Notes under the pieces: generated by a model
What the model was told of the DNA's origin: nothing
The model's input: the letters and a program-made list of their open reading frames with translations, nothing else
Databases searched by the model: none
Position numbers and translations under genes: made by a program
NCBI RefSeq assembly: GCF_032854445.1
Contig: NC_088300.1
Coordinates: 47,735,682-47,795,681, forward strand
From: Liolophura sinensis
Taxonomy: Eukaryota > Mollusca > Polyplacophora > Chitonida > Chitonidae
DNA length: 60,000 bases
Reading direction: 5' to 3'
Part shown: positions 47,383-60,000 of the stretch, one piece after another
How the letters are laid out: each line of letters opens with the position of its first letter
Numbering within the stretch: position 1 is the stretch's first letter

Positions 47383-48230
47383 GGCCTGTTGGTTAGAATG
47401 TCCGCCACATAGTTATAAAGAGACCCAGGGTACATACCAAACACTTGCGGCCCCGCTTGGTGCTCAGTACTGACAGGTTAGAGCAAGGAACCAGGACTGG
47501 TTTTGCCCAGTGTCAGTGTAATGTGACTGGGTGGGGTGTCATGTCTGGTGCCCTCGGAATGTTACTTGAGTGGTGGCAGCATTTTAGTGACATAGACTTG
47601 CCCTGCCACACACGTGGACCGCTTTGGTGGCCTAATGGTTAGAGCATCCACTTCGAAGTCGGGAGATCGGATCTATCCCAGGTCAGGTCATACCAAAGAC
47701 TTTAAAAATGGTACTTCTTCCTGCTTTGCTTGGTGCTCAACACTGAGAGGTTAGAGCAAGGAAACAGGACTGGTTGGCCCTGCGTCAGTTTAATGTGACT
47801 GAGAAGGGTGTCATGCTTGGTGTCTTGGGCATGATACTTCAGTTGTAGCAGCACTTGGGCGTCATGGACTCACCCTGCCACACACATGAATTGCTTTGAT
47901 GGCCTAATGGCTAGAGTGTCCGCTTTGAAGTCGGGAGCCCGGAGATCAAACCCGGGTTGGGTCATACCACAGTCAAAAATGGTACTTGTCGCTGCCTGAT
48001 CACTGAGAGGTTAGAGCTAGGAAACAGGACCGGTTTGCCCAGTGACATTATAATGTGACTGGGTGGGTGCCATGCCAGGTATGGCATGACAGTTCATTGG
48101 TGGCATGGACTCGCCCTTCCACAAGAAGACAGACTATATATAAACACCTGATGACTCATATTTTTCATCATCACATGACTGAAAAGTTGTTAAACCCCAA
48201 GCATCCATTCATTCATTTATTCATTCTTTC
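47383..48230 (+). mobile_element. Trimeric tRNA-derived SINE (family B tail)
   Basis: Three head-plus-body units lie in tandem, starting near 47383, 47620 and 47892. Each has an A-box-like TGGCCTAATGGTTAGAGC (first unit more diverged), a shared ACTGAGAGGTTAGAGCAAGG block, and an AATGTGACTGGGTGGG block. Only the last unit carries the tail (CATGACTGAAAAGTTGTTAA, ACCCCAAGCATCC, ATTC repeats). Confidence 0.8.
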
Positions 48231-51200
48231 ACCCTGCCACAAGGAAACACTGTGTGTGTACACACACCTAAGGACTTGTTGCTGTCATATGACAAATTGC
48301 TAATTACAAAGTAAAACTCTAAGCATACATACAAAAGAAAAATACATACTTACATACCTCCTCACCAGGCAAGCTCCTCACTGCCTCTGGCCATCACCAA
48401 GTTTTCTTTAGTAGAATTTTTTTTTATGGGTCTATTGGTGAGAATCGAGAGTGGCCCATCATAAAGGCATGAAAAGAAATTGCCGGAAGTAGTTTCACCC
48501 AAGTATGCCGTGTCAGTGCGCTCAACGAAATAGACCATGTGTTATGGTCAGATATTAGCTTCCCGTCATGATGTTTTCTTCAGTGTTTTGTTGGTATTTA
48601 TATTTAATTATGTTGTGCTTTCATTTATTATCCTTTTAATTTTATGTCACCAAAAGGTTATCGAAACTGCTTGTGCTGTTTTGAGGGTTGTAACGGTAAC
48701 ATACCGTTTGGTACCTTTATTGCCTGTGGTAGTGTACATAGTAAAAAGATTGACATCTTGTAAAGTAACCTACATGCATGTGTTTAACAGCTCTCTATTT
48801 AGGCCTACCTTGTGGCTTCACTTAGGTAGTCATCAAAACAGTGGAAATAGTTGCAGAATACTGGTAATGTGGAAGTGATCAGAAGGTGGATATGGGTCGT
48901 TTGACCTTGACCCCCATGGGTCATTGACCAGTGGTTGATCTTGCAACCGCGTAAATGGCAACAAACTCATACAGTGTTTTTCATGGAAGTTTGTGAAATT
49001 GGCTCTCATATTTGCTATGTGATGAACATTTGGATATAATTGTCAAAAAAAATCCCCAAAAAGTTTGATGGACTAGCCAGTTGTGATTGTGTGTTTTTTA
49101 AACTCATTTTCCTGTTGCTCAAGCCTTTGATGTCTGCAGTGTTGGCCAATCACTATGCAGCAGTCACATGATTGTGACACCCTGCAGATATTCTGTCTGT
49201 CCATTAGGTGATCTTTTTAGCCTGTGCAGTGGCAGATGGTTTTACTGGGGGGTGGGGGGTGGGGTACAATTTGCTGAGAAATATGTACTATGTAAGTGTA
49301 GATTTGATTGTTAAAGTTTACATGAACAGTTGCACATAAATTAATTGCCATGGCGAACTAACATTGTTTGTATTAAGTATAGTGTTAGTTTGAAAGCCTT
49401 AAGTTTTTCACACATGTTTGTGTGAGTCTTGACAAACTCACTGTTCAGAAGTGAAACAGACTTGTTCAAGAAGGCGTATAGCCCTCAAACTCGAGATAAC
49501 ATGCACTTCTTACGTTTTCCACTGACAATTCTGTACTTTAAAGTTCAGTATACTTAAATGTATTTCCTCGCAGGTGCATGCCACAAAAAAATACTAATGT
49601 GTACCTCAAGTTACCATCAATTATAAATAAAGTCAGCGCCAAAATCAGCTGTGGCCAATTCCTTTTTGCCTAAGAACCAGTCCTGAAGTCTTCTGTGTTA
49701 GGAGGAGAATTGCTGTTGGAAACCGCCGAAGTGCAGTTCATACATTTCTGGTAGAGCTCTTCTTCCCAGAAGGTAGTGAACAGTACAGTTTGTTTTTCGC
49801 TTGATGATTGGGAAGCCAGAATGTTGGACGTAGGTTCTGAGTTTACACGAACAAAGTCTGCAGTTTTAACCACCCTAATTAGCTGAGAGGCAACCCCTCC
49901 CCAGCATAAATTGCAGGGTATTAAAGATGGAGGACGCGATGGAACTCGGCGATTTTTGCCAGCTTTGCCGTTTTCAGGCTTTACGTGTATGGTGAGGAAA
50001 AAGTGGCCAAAAATTATGCAGTAGTCACCATCAGATAGAAAAGAATGTGTTCTTTTCAGCCTATAGGGTAATGTTTTTATGTTTTCTTCTCCTCAAAGTG
50101 TGATGCTTGTGTTTTTCCAAGTGATGCAGCACTACAACTACCATGTTATAAACCACATCAACAGTAACAAGATGTTGTTGTTATGCATCTATCTTAGAAA
50201 TTTATTATATTAAAAGGAGGATTGTTACTGTCATGGCCTCAATAGACTAAAGCTTCACTCAGTGCAGACATTCTGCCTTGACCAAATGCTGCATGCTGAA
50301 ATTTAGCAATCACCTGTGTGGCTGTTGATTTAAGTCTGAAGGTGTGTGACATATACGTGTGGCATTGTATGTATCTGGAGTTCATTCCACAAAAACCATT
50401 TCTGAATGATGTGAAAAGGTAAAACCTTATCACAATGCTTTGTTTTTATACAGGACACTAGAATTTTGATGCATTCCTCACTAGAGAACCTTAATCAAAT
50501 GACAAAAATGTTAATTTCCAGAGTTCAAAAATATGCTCTAAAATGACATTCCAAATATGACGTGGAATCTCCATTTTTAGTTTAATATAGACATTTCTGT
50601 GGGAGCTGATGGTAAATTGTGACAGGCTAGTCAAGTTTGCTGAGGCATAGAGTATGAGGATTGAAAAGAATTAGAGCGCAAGCTATGAATGTAAATCCAA
50701 AAAAAAAAAACAAAAAGAGAGAATGAAAAAACACAATGATCCTTTTTAGGAGGCAGAGATTAGGAATGTCTAGAGGAAACTTTCCGTGCATGATTAAGAC
50801 AAAAACAGAAGAGTTAAAATTAACCATGTCATTGAACGCCAGTCATTCACCAGCCATTGTATAAACTGCTGCTCATACAGTTTGTACCTTTCATCTTTAA
50901 TCCCTGTTTGCCAGTTTGGTGTAAGAAGAGTAATGTGGATAATATAAAATATAAAAAATATTCTGAAAAGATCAAAATTAGCCTGAAGTAAATTTTTTTC
51001 TGTACATGTGTCTTTCTTTTGGATTTTTTTATGAAAACAAGTGCAAATTTACAGTAGCTGTCACATCAAACAAAAAGTGTTACGTCTTGCTTTCAGTCTC
51101 CTCATTAAGTGAAAGTTCCATATTTAAAAAAGGCGATAAACCTGTGGACCAACCAACAGAGAAAGTGTAGACAGCTGGTTGTTGCAGTTATGTATCAGTA

Positions 51201-51985
51201 CAAATCGTCTTCACATTGATATTAATTGTTTGGATTATACAAAAGTGCATTCAGGTGTCTGTTGAAAGTTGAGTTCATCTGATATACCATAAGTATGTCA
51301 TGCACTGAGGGAGTATGAACTCCTCATATCATGTTGATAATGAGCCCGTACAAGTGCGACTAGTTCAATACAAACATGAAATGGTATTTATTACGATAGG
51401 TTTAAGATATTAAAATTTCCTTTCTTTTTTTGAACACCTTGAATTAGGAAAAATGGGCAAGGTGGTCATGGACGAAATTTATCATCATTTAGTGTACTTT
51501 TTTTAAACCCAGTTAGGTTTTTTCGCAAAACTGATGTGGTTACATTTCAAAGTCAAGTTGGTATATTGATTTTATAGAGCATTATAAAGTAAAAAAAAAA
51601 AAATTGTAAGGAGTATTTTAAATCAGGAGTAGTAAAAAAAATAAATGAAGTATTCTTGAATGCTGAAATAGTGAGTACAAGCTGATTTCATTTTTTGGTG
51701 ATTAAAACTGCTTGTCTTTTTCTGAAAATTCTTGTATTCTGTTGTGGTCAGTGAATGTGTACATTTTTTTTTAGTTTTCATCAAATTGTAGAAAAGGCCA
51801 AGGGAGATAAATCCTGGTGACTGGAATGAAGCAAAAGTGTCTGATATTTGCAAATGGTGTTTCATTCATTATGCAAAAAATGTCGTCAAATTGTTTATAT
51901 TTTCATGATTATGCTTGTATGGGCTGTCAAAATACAGTCTTGAGTTACATAAAAATTAGGGCAAAACACTTTTATATGTCTGCCT

Positions 51986-52200
51986 TTCCAGGAGCCTCTC
52001 ACCTATGTGATTGTTGTGAGTTGAAGTCAAACACATGCTGGCTTCCTGTCCAATTGTTTGGGAAGATTTGTCTGCCAGAACTTATGAGTGATCCTTAGTT
52101 TTGCATTGACCATGCCCATTTTCCTATGCCCAAGTGTCCGCTTTGTATCAGTGAAAAATTCATGAGTTCAGCATAAAACTTCAATCAGATGAATTAATAA
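51986..52200 (+). mobile_element. SINE-A, diverged and 5' truncated
   Basis: CCAGGAGCCTCTCACCTATG and a GTGAGTTGAAGTCAAACACA block are clear and the tail is weak. ATGTCTGCCT occurs at 51976-51985 and 52201-52210 as a 10-bp duplication. Confidence 0.82.
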
Positions 52201-53699
52201 ATGTCTGCCTATGTACACATCATTTGAATTTCATTGTATAACTCCGGAATAAATGGAAATTGTAAATAGAATTTATGTGAATTGGGGCCTGTCAGTGTCA
52301 ACTGTGTGAAGAATAGAAGTCTTTGCCAGGCTGAACAAATCTGACAGTTGTCATGGTTTTCTGGTGGTTAAGTTTCATCCATTGTTGACTTCTACAACCA
52401 GAGAAGACATAACCTGATATATTATTTACAAATACTAGGCAACCGGTTTTACATAGAATGTGGTGATTTCTTTTCAAAGCCTACGTGACTCCATTATGTG
52501 AGAAATTGTATTTAAAGGCAAATATGTGAACCATATTATAAGCTTTTGTTATCTTAGGTAACACAAAACTTAATGTACAGTACATTCACACTAGTGTGTA
52601 ACGACACTTTTCTTTGTCCAGGTTAGGCTTTTAACGATGCATAACATTATACATAGATTGCAGACACATAATCTGTACCAAGGCGCCTAGTGGCGGTGTA
52701 TTTGCTGTACCATTTTTTTGTCCCCCCTGGGTCCACTTTCACAAAACATCTTTTTCTCAAAAGACATTGTCCAGTTTGTTGTGCATAAATGACATTATTT
52801 TTGAGAAATGTTACGAAAAATTAGGAAAAAGATATGTGAATGTTGTCCCTGAAGTAATTGTTTCTTAAAAAAAAAAAAAAAAATCAAAGTGTACTCAACA
52901 AACCCATGTTAAATTACAGCAGAATTTTAAAATTGATGGAAAAATTGTAGTCAATTAAATGTATTTTCTGTGTATTATGGTATTGATGCAGGTGTTTCCC
53001 ACAATAAACCCTGGTAGCCTGTGGTTTTTGTAATACAGTCAAAGCTCACACTCATATTTTACGTGCTCTATAGTGAAATTCTAGCTTTAACGTGCATTGG
53101 TTAAAAAGCTCTCAAACTGGCAGAAAAAATTGTTTATTTCTAAGGCTTGTTTGAGAACTGACCATTTCTAATTGTCATGGTACAAAGTCTCCAGTGTGTA
53201 GTATATGGAGAAATGCTGGTAGTAGCTGTTGGTAATTATCGAGTTTCGAAGCGACAAACAACTTAGGAAAGTCTCCCTGTTGTTTAAACTTTTCAACTGT
53301 ACCACTGATCAGACACATATATACTGGTCTAATAAATTAACTGCCAGTAAACACTTCCACCTGGCCTGGATGGTGAATGTTTCCTGGAAATGCTCAGAGG
53401 TCATCAGACCTGAGCCAATTTCATGTATTGTCAGTTGTGTAAATTCTGTAATTAAAATGAAATGATGCATGTAATTGATCAATTTTGAACTTGTTCAGTT
53501 TAGTTTTCCTCATTATTTGTATTTGTGGATCCCAGATAGAATTATGATGGATGTTTTTATTTCCTTAATTAAATGGATGAGGACCAAACTGAGGACTGAT
53601 GGGTCACTATGGAGGACATTATCAGTAGTCGCTGTGTATATTAACCGGGATATTTACCTTAGCTTCTGGCTAGGTATTCTGGAGATCAAATCATACACC

Positions 53700-53830
53700 T
53701 GCCTTTAGGGGCTGTCAATAACTCCGTTTAGGTAAAGCTTGGTGACTTCACAGCCGATCGGGAAACGATCAGTAAGGTTTACGTTACAGTGGAGCACGAT
53801 GTTAAACACTAAGCAAATAAATAGATGAAA
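53700..53830 (+). mobile_element. Possible old SINE tail
   Basis: GAGCACGATGTTAAACACTA followed by AGCAAATAAATAG resembles SINE 3' ends in this window. The body is not recognisable. Confidence 0.3.
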
Positions 53831-55961
53831 GAATTAATACACCTGGTTTTGCCCCATACATTTTCTGTATGCAGGTTGATAAGAATGTTGTTTTATTTCT
53901 TTTTTTTTAGATATAAACCCTTCTGTATGAGTGAAAAATAATGCCTTTGATGAAAGAGCTAGAGTTAGTCTACTTCATGTTCATCTATATACTGTTCACG
54001 TATGTGTGTTCTATCGCAAGTTTTTAGAAACAGACAGTTTGTTTTAGCTACTTTATTTTGATACTGGCATTTATCTGACACACAAATGTTGATGTGATGT
54101 GGTATGTGAACTTGAGATTTAAAAATTTACGCTTATGTTTATATACATATAAATTTATTCAAGGGATTCTTGAAATCCTTAAAAGTGATTTGGTGAAATG
54201 GTTTTATGACTTTGAAAGTCTTTGAAAAAGAATTTAACAGATCCTTGAATATATTTATTTGCAGTGTTAAATATCATGTAAACATATGATTACCCCTATC
54301 TTCATATTTCATTATTATTTTCTGAATGGTCTGTCACACAAATAAGCTACCAAAATACAGGTTCATGCAGTAAGCACTAGTCTCTACACGAATGTGTGTG
54401 CTTGATGTGAAAGGTATGGAAAACGCAGAATAGTGGGTCCTAAGAGGTTCAGGAAAAACATTTTCATTCATGGGTGAATGCCATATTTTCCCTGGGTTTA
54501 CAGAAGGACAGCAATTTTTTCTGTTGGTAACGGTAACTGTAATGTAACAATTAACCTCAAGAATATTGTAAAAATAAAAAAGAAAAAACATATTGCAGAG
54601 AAAGAACTTACAGCAATAGAATGAGAGCATTTGGGAAGATAGGGGTACATGTAACTATGTGTTTACATGAGGGTTAGATGTCAAATAACATAATTAAAAG
54701 TGATTATAATCCTGAGAAGGGTAAATATTAAGCTTAGCACCTCAGTTTTTAGTGATAGAGCAGGGGTGACAGGTGGATATTAAATACATGTATTTACATG
54801 AGGAGTACAAAATAGTGATATGCAATAAGGAATGAATTTGAGAAAAACGGGACAAGCATGATAATGTAAAAATGTACAATTTGTAGAATTCTACAAATCA
54901 CACAGTGTGAATAAAGAGTATCAAATGGCATTCCACCTGGGAAAGTTGAATAGTTGATGCAACAAATCAAAATGTGTGAATATGGCTTTATAAGATGTGG
55001 CAAAGAAAATGACGTAAAGAGAATGCTTGTTTTCTGGGTACGTGTACCGTCCCCTGCAGTAGATACGGATTATGACGTGAAGCGTTGTTGTGAGAACACG
55101 CTTTATGAGAAAAATAGGGATTTATTACATCTGTGCTAAAGAATCTAATAGTCATGCAGGCATTTTTGACTTGTAAGAAATGTTGTAAAATTGTAGGTAT
55201 TTGAAAGTGACCTGTTCTACAGTTTGTACAAAAATGTTTTCAGTATAACGGTTTTCGTGTTCATTTCTTTGGTTTGCAAGTAACATGAATGAAAGCCAGT
55301 GTAAGTTGTCATCTGCATAATTTATTGATGAAATTTTAAAAATTGTGCTGTATCATACATGTGAAAGTGTATAAATAAACATATTATTACAAATATTTTC
55401 ATTAAACATAGATCAAGTAAAAAAAAAACTTAGCCAGCGTGACTGGGAAAAACCATCTTTAGTTAGATAAGTTAGATTAGTGAGGACAAAGCTAATGTAT
55501 TTAAATAGATAACGGTTGGGTCTTTCCATTGGTATATAAAAAGATGTTTTGTGGGTTTTTGGGGCGGGGTGGATGATTGTAAAAAGACATAAAAAACCAA
55601 TGGAAGTGTCCCTTGACAAAGTGGCATTTGCAGGGCTTAGAAGCTACGCTGAGACTGCAGATCTGGTAATTTATTTGTCAGATGTCTAACTTGTCAGAGA
55701 GAATTCAGTGTTTTGACACTGCGCTAAAGATGGAGAATTCTAAAGAAGCCATTGTAGAGATTGTGTCAGTAGTAGTTCAGTGTGTATTATGCATCGTGCA
55801 GGGTTCATATTTCAGTGCAGGTAAACAGTGGGGCAGGGGTAAATGTCACCACAGTGGGGCTTGTGTAGATGTCAACCAGGGTTCCAAGACAGATTAGCCA
55901 TCTAATGCCCAATGGAGATAACCATTATGTGGCCTGATCCCTGGCACTCTTTCCCAGCGCC

Positions 55962-55979
55962 CCCCCCCCCCCCCCCCCC
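55962..55979. repeat. Poly-C tract
   Basis: An uninterrupted C run of about 18-20 bp; its length may be uncertain in the assembly. Confidence 0.95.
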
Positions 55980-56937
55980 TCTTTCCCACCTCATATTTCA
56001 GGAAGGATAAACAGAGGAAGTAGGAAGTGAAAAGCTTTGGGGCGTATTCAAAGGCTCTGCATGTAGGTCAGGACGCGTTTCTGTTGACTTTGCCCTCTAA
56101 GAGTCTATCAGGGCACTCACACCTGTTTTGAATGGAGGCCTCCTTAATCTAAATGCATAATCCATCATAAAGGTGTTAAAGTTTTCTTTCTAGCAAAGTG
56201 CATTTATGATTGGTCATGTCCAAAGAATGAGTGTGTGAATTGTATTGACTATACAAAACTGTGTAGTGATTTCCTACACTAGTGTAGATGCTCACAGATT
56301 ACTGCACTATGTGGTGACAACAGTTTCTTTGGGTGTTTTACGGGCAATCTGCCACGAAAAATGGAATGAAAATAAAATACACTTTTTGAGTTTGTCAGAT
56401 GTTGATGTTTTTATGATTTCGAGGATCTTTTTTCAAGGCTTTCCGATCCTGTAAATTGGTTTAAAACGTGGAAAATGACTGGTATAGTCCACATTTTCCT
56501 CAAATGAGATGATTTTCAAGTTTTCTATTTATTTTCATACCCTCTTACATTGAGAAGAAGATTTAAAAAAGTAAAAGCTGGTAAAAAAGGTAAATGATTT
56601 ATAAATAAAAAGAGGTTTGGGCCACTTTTTCTTTTGAAGTAGATCATCTGTTGATGTTTGTTATTACATATCTTCATTGTTACTGTTTATTGTTGATGTT
56701 GTTTCTAAAATGATGCCACACATTTAGTCGACACATGTATATAAAATACCATGAGCCAGGAAAATCATTTTTTTTTCTTCTAATAGTTTGATGATCACAA
56801 AGGTGACAGGTTTCAGAATAGCTTATCAAAAAATGCAGACAAAGGGATAAGTATGAGGTAACAAAAGGTTTAAAAACATTTAGTGATACTTCTACATGTA
56901 GATGACAAACCCAAAAATTCCTCCATACACACAGAGA

Positions 56938-57207
56938 TTTTTTTTTTTTTTTTTTTGATTGGTGTTTTACGCCGTACTCAAGAATATTTCACTTATACGA
57001 CGGCGGCCAGCATTATGGTGGGTGGAAAATGGGCAGAGCCCGGGGGAAACCCACGACCATCTGCAGGTTGCTGGCAGACCTTCCCACTTACGGCCGGAGA
57101 GGAAGCCAGCATGAGCTGGACTTGAACTCACAGCGACCGCATTGGTGAGAGGCTCCTGGGTGATTACGCTGCGCTAGCGCGCTAACCGACTAAGCCACGG
57201 AGGCCCT
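56938..57207 (-). mobile_element. SINE-A, full length
   Basis: A T run (A tail on the minus strand), then TTGATTGGTGTTTTACGCCG through to the head complement GCGCTAACCGACTAAGCCAC. Perfect 12-bp duplications TACACACAGAGA are at 56926-56937 and 57208-57219. The poly-A tail replaces the AAATAAAT tail of older copies. Confidence 0.96.
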
Positions 57208-57612
57208 TACACACAGAGAGAATCCTGAAACTCGCAGGTTACACTGTGTGTCTTAGCCCTCAGTGTGAAGATCAGCCCGCTCAGTGCATGTTGAATTTAT
57301 TCGGTGACTCTTATTGCTTGTTCATTTCAGTGCGATGAGTGCTGTGAATATTTGTCTAGTGCACACTCAGCTTGTCTAACCAGAGATTAAGTGAAGCGAA
57401 TGGTGTTGGCTACTGTGTAATGCTGTAAAACTTTTTTCAGCTTTTTTCAGTGGAATTTAAGCACATTAAAATAGTGCAAATATGATTTGTATGTGTCACC
57501 ATAAAGATGCAAGTTTTATAAACTTTATGGTTGTAGAATTAGTGTCATTGCTTCAAACATTGTCTGATTTTGATAAAAGTTTGTGTTCATGTTCATTGTG
57601 TGAGCAACCTTG

Positions 57613-57740
57613 GCCAGGTTGTAGGTTAACCTCGGTTCCGCCCGGCTCCCTCCCCCTCCCCCTGTTCACCATAATACTGACAGCCATTGTATATTAAGGG
57701 GAAATATTTTTAGTAGAAGATAAAACACCTATCAGCTAAA
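57613..57740 (+). mobile_element. Diverged SINE-A 3' half
   Basis: CACCATAATACTGACAGCCA, GTATATTAAGGGGAAATATT and ATAAAACACCTATCAG align with the family 3' half. Confidence 0.65.
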
Positions 57741-58440
57741 GAAAAAAATCATTTTGTCTGTGTGTGGATCAAGTTTGCAAACCAACTGGATCCATACATA
57801 CAGGTGTCGAATACTCAGCATGGAATATAAAATTTCTGAAATTATCTTGTTATCGTCTTGCCCCTTAAGAGAAGGGTCATACTTATAACTATTACAGGCC
57901 AGTTTTCTTATGATTTGCCCATATTTTGTTGGATAAGTGATAGAGATTAATAAAAGTGACAGGTTTTTCTGTGCTTTGAGAATGTTGGACACTTCTGTTT
58001 GGTGCATTTACCTTTTGGTCAGTTGAACATTTGAAATTCTGTCCATTGCCTTCCGAATACGAGGACATGTGAAGGATAAGCTACGTAAATATCAAAAGCA
58101 GGGCTGATTATGTGGAAACTTTAATAAGCAGATTGTCACTTTGACAGTAGATATGTAAACCATTAACTGTGCATGTATATTTAATCCAGTCATAGCTTAA
58201 ATGAAACAAAAAAAAAAAAAGAAAAACAAAATCAACAACAGAATAATGAATATCCAGGTGAGCTTGTTGCCCATTTGACAGGTGTGATGAACAGATATAA
58301 GTAAATTAAGTAGAATAAACAAAAAGTTTTCTGAATGCACTTTGCCAGACAAGGCATTTCTTTGTTCTGGTTAGTTTTTTTTGTAAATTCTTGGATAATA
58401 TGCAATATATATTGGATAATTAATAATTGTATTTACAAAT

Positions 58441-58672
58441 ACCCTAACTGACTACAAATTTCATCCATAACTACATGTAGCTTGCCCATTTTTCCTGATT
58501 CTGAGGGTTCTATCGATTTTAGAAAGGTGTTTTGAGGTTTACTAGAAACATTGGATGATATTCTACTGGATAATTGAAAATGTCTGCACCAAAAATGATA
58601 TTTTGTGACATTTATTGGCCCCTAAAAATGCACTTTTGTTGAGGAAATTTTATGGTATGCACCAATTGTAAT
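58441..58672. repeat. Dispersed repeat, copy 2
   Basis: Partner of 25407-25640; blocks GATTTTAGAAAGGTGTTTTG, GCACCAAAAATGATATTTTG and AATGCACTTTTGTTG. Confidence 0.75.
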
Positions 58673-59504
58673 GCACAGATTTGTTTTCTGAAACATTTCT
58701 GTAGCACTGTGGTGTGTGAACCTTTGACACAAAATGTGGAGATCTGTCAAACATGTTGACCTGCATCAGGACGTTTAACTGTATTAATGACATGTTGGAG
58801 GGCAAATGTCAGGTGGATATCTTTGGGATCAGTCGATAACGATTACATGTACAAGGAAACAGAAAGTAACGCTGACCTAAAGCTCGGTAGATTATAAGTT
58901 CAGCAGGAGTTCATTTTCAAGTAACATTTTGCTCAATTCTGATTGATTCCTCCATTGTATATGGCCTCTTTTATCAAAAAAACCTGATCGTTGGTATCAA
59001 AAGCATCATTTCTAGACCTTTCTGAAAGCTCACTTTTTGGTTTATAAGTGAAACTTATCTGAATCTCAGGTTTATCCATCATTTCACGAAATATGAGGTA
59101 TTAATGTTCAGTATCTTCAATTAGATAAACACTTTATCAATAATACATCGGATAAAGGAAACGATGTACGGACCAGCTTTGCGTGTGATTTAAATGCATG
59201 GAACTGATGCACAAATTTGAACACAATTTTAAGAATACTCAAGGCAGTTTCTAATCCTGTAGTCTTAGTTCGTTTATGTTTTTACAATCATCTATTTTCA
59301 GAAATATTAACATAAACTGGAATTCTTTTTTACTATATTATACTATACTATATTGATGGTCAAGCCAATATATCTTTCCTTGTTCAGTGAGCACTTTTAA
59401 AAGATTTAAAAGGTGATGGCCATTAGGTGAAGTGTGAAGGAGGACTTTTCCAACCTGGTCTGTCGTATCAGATTGATTGTTACCTAGCATGCAGAACCAT
59501 TTTC

Positions 59505-59758
59505 TTTTTTTTCTTTTTTTTTTGATTGGTGTTTTACGCCGTACTCAAGAATTATACGATGGCGGCCAGCATTATGGTGGGTGGAAACCGGGCAGAGCCC
59601 GGCGGAAACCCACGACCATCCGCAGGTTGCTGGCAGACCTTCCCACGTACGGCCATAGAGGAAGCCAGCATGAGCTGGTCTTGAACTCACAGCGACCGCA
59701 TTGGTGAGAGGCTTCTGGGTCACTACGCTGCGCTAACCGACTGAGCCACGGAGGCCCC
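59505..59758 (-). mobile_element. SINE-A, with two internal deletions
   Basis: Same family, with a poly-A tail. A deletion in the tail block reads ACTCAAGAATTATACGATGG, and the GCGCTAGCGCGCTAACC head block is shortened to GCGCTAACC. Perfect 13-bp duplications CAGAACCATTTTC flank it (59492-59504 and 59759-59771). Confidence 0.96.
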
Positions 59759-60000
59759 CAGAACCATTTTCAACTACGTCACTGCTTGTATCATGTCCTT
59801 TGAAGTGTAAACCTGTTGGTGAAATACAGTATGTCTTACAGCGCTGTGTACATGACTACTCATCATGAAGGCCTTTCTTGTTATGTTTATTTATTTCGTA
59901 CATTTTGAGAGACAGACAAAGTATTTCTGTTGTTGTTGAAACATTTGTCAAGTGGAATAATCCCACCTCCCAAACAAAGATACGAAGATATCTTCGTAAA

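Larger units (their letters stand above)
47227..60000 (+). other. POLD1 terminal intron (runs past the window)
   Basis: I searched by eye for the conserved last exon (an Asp-Cys-Pro then Tyr-Met-Arg type end) and did not find it. The 12.8 kb contain the trimeric SINE, five SINE-A copies or fragments, copy 2 of the dispersed repeat and long AT-rich stretches. Frames such as 48537-48878 are hydrophobic by composition and have no support as genes. Confidence 0.65.

Noticed and set aside
48537-48878. 113-codon hydrophobic frame resembling a membrane protein
   Set aside because: T-rich sequence gives hydrophobic codons by composition; no splice context or recognisable family.
54640-54690. A Val-Tyr-Met-Arg stretch as the missing last POLD1 exon
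   Set aside because: No Asp-Cys-Pro before it, a stop just upstream and no acceptor in the right phase.

Overview
This window is nuclear DNA of an AT-rich animal genome. It has long introns with GT-AG junctions, dense interspersed repeats, and one widely conserved metazoan gene. The repeat content points to a marine lophotrochozoan, most likely a mollusc: a tRNA-headed SINE whose body resembles the Meta-domain SINEs described in molluscs, and a LINE carrying a relic 2A-like motif. The phylum is inferred from repeats and gene structure, not proven.

Layout. Positions 1-11.3 kb form a repeat-rich block. Two diverged arms of one sequence lie in opposite orientation (225-1490 and 10180-11290). 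Between them are a TIR-bounded element (1586-2655) and a nested stack at 3.95-8.05 kb, where a decayed LINE sits inside a SINE that sits between short inverted repeats. From 11.6 to 14.6 kb a four-exon plus-strand gene can be assembled. It encodes a 324-residue predicted secreted protein with eight cysteines in the mature part and a long arginine/lysine-rich tail; I do not recognise it. A microsatellite and a degenerate tandem array follow (15.0-15.6 kb), then about 4.3 kb with no secure gene.

From 19.93 kb to the right edge the window is the gene for the catalytic subunit of DNA polymerase delta (POLD1). I place 23 coding exons (19934-47226), all joining in frame to give 1071 residues. They contain every exonuclease and polymerase motif, the complete CysA site and three of the four CysB cysteines. 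The short terminal exon was not found before position 60000, so the last intron exceeds 12.7 kb. The introns hold a 1.8-kb minisatellite of 42-bp units (intron 9), a Tc1-type transposon inside a SINE (intron 14), a trimeric SINE (intron 23) and many SINE copies, several with readable target-site duplications.

No operon-like or defence-like gene cluster is present. The two genes lie in the same orientation about 5.3 kb apart with no visible functional link. The most novel items are the unrecognised secreted protein, the 2A-like relic in the LINE, and several dated nesting or splice-adjacent insertions.
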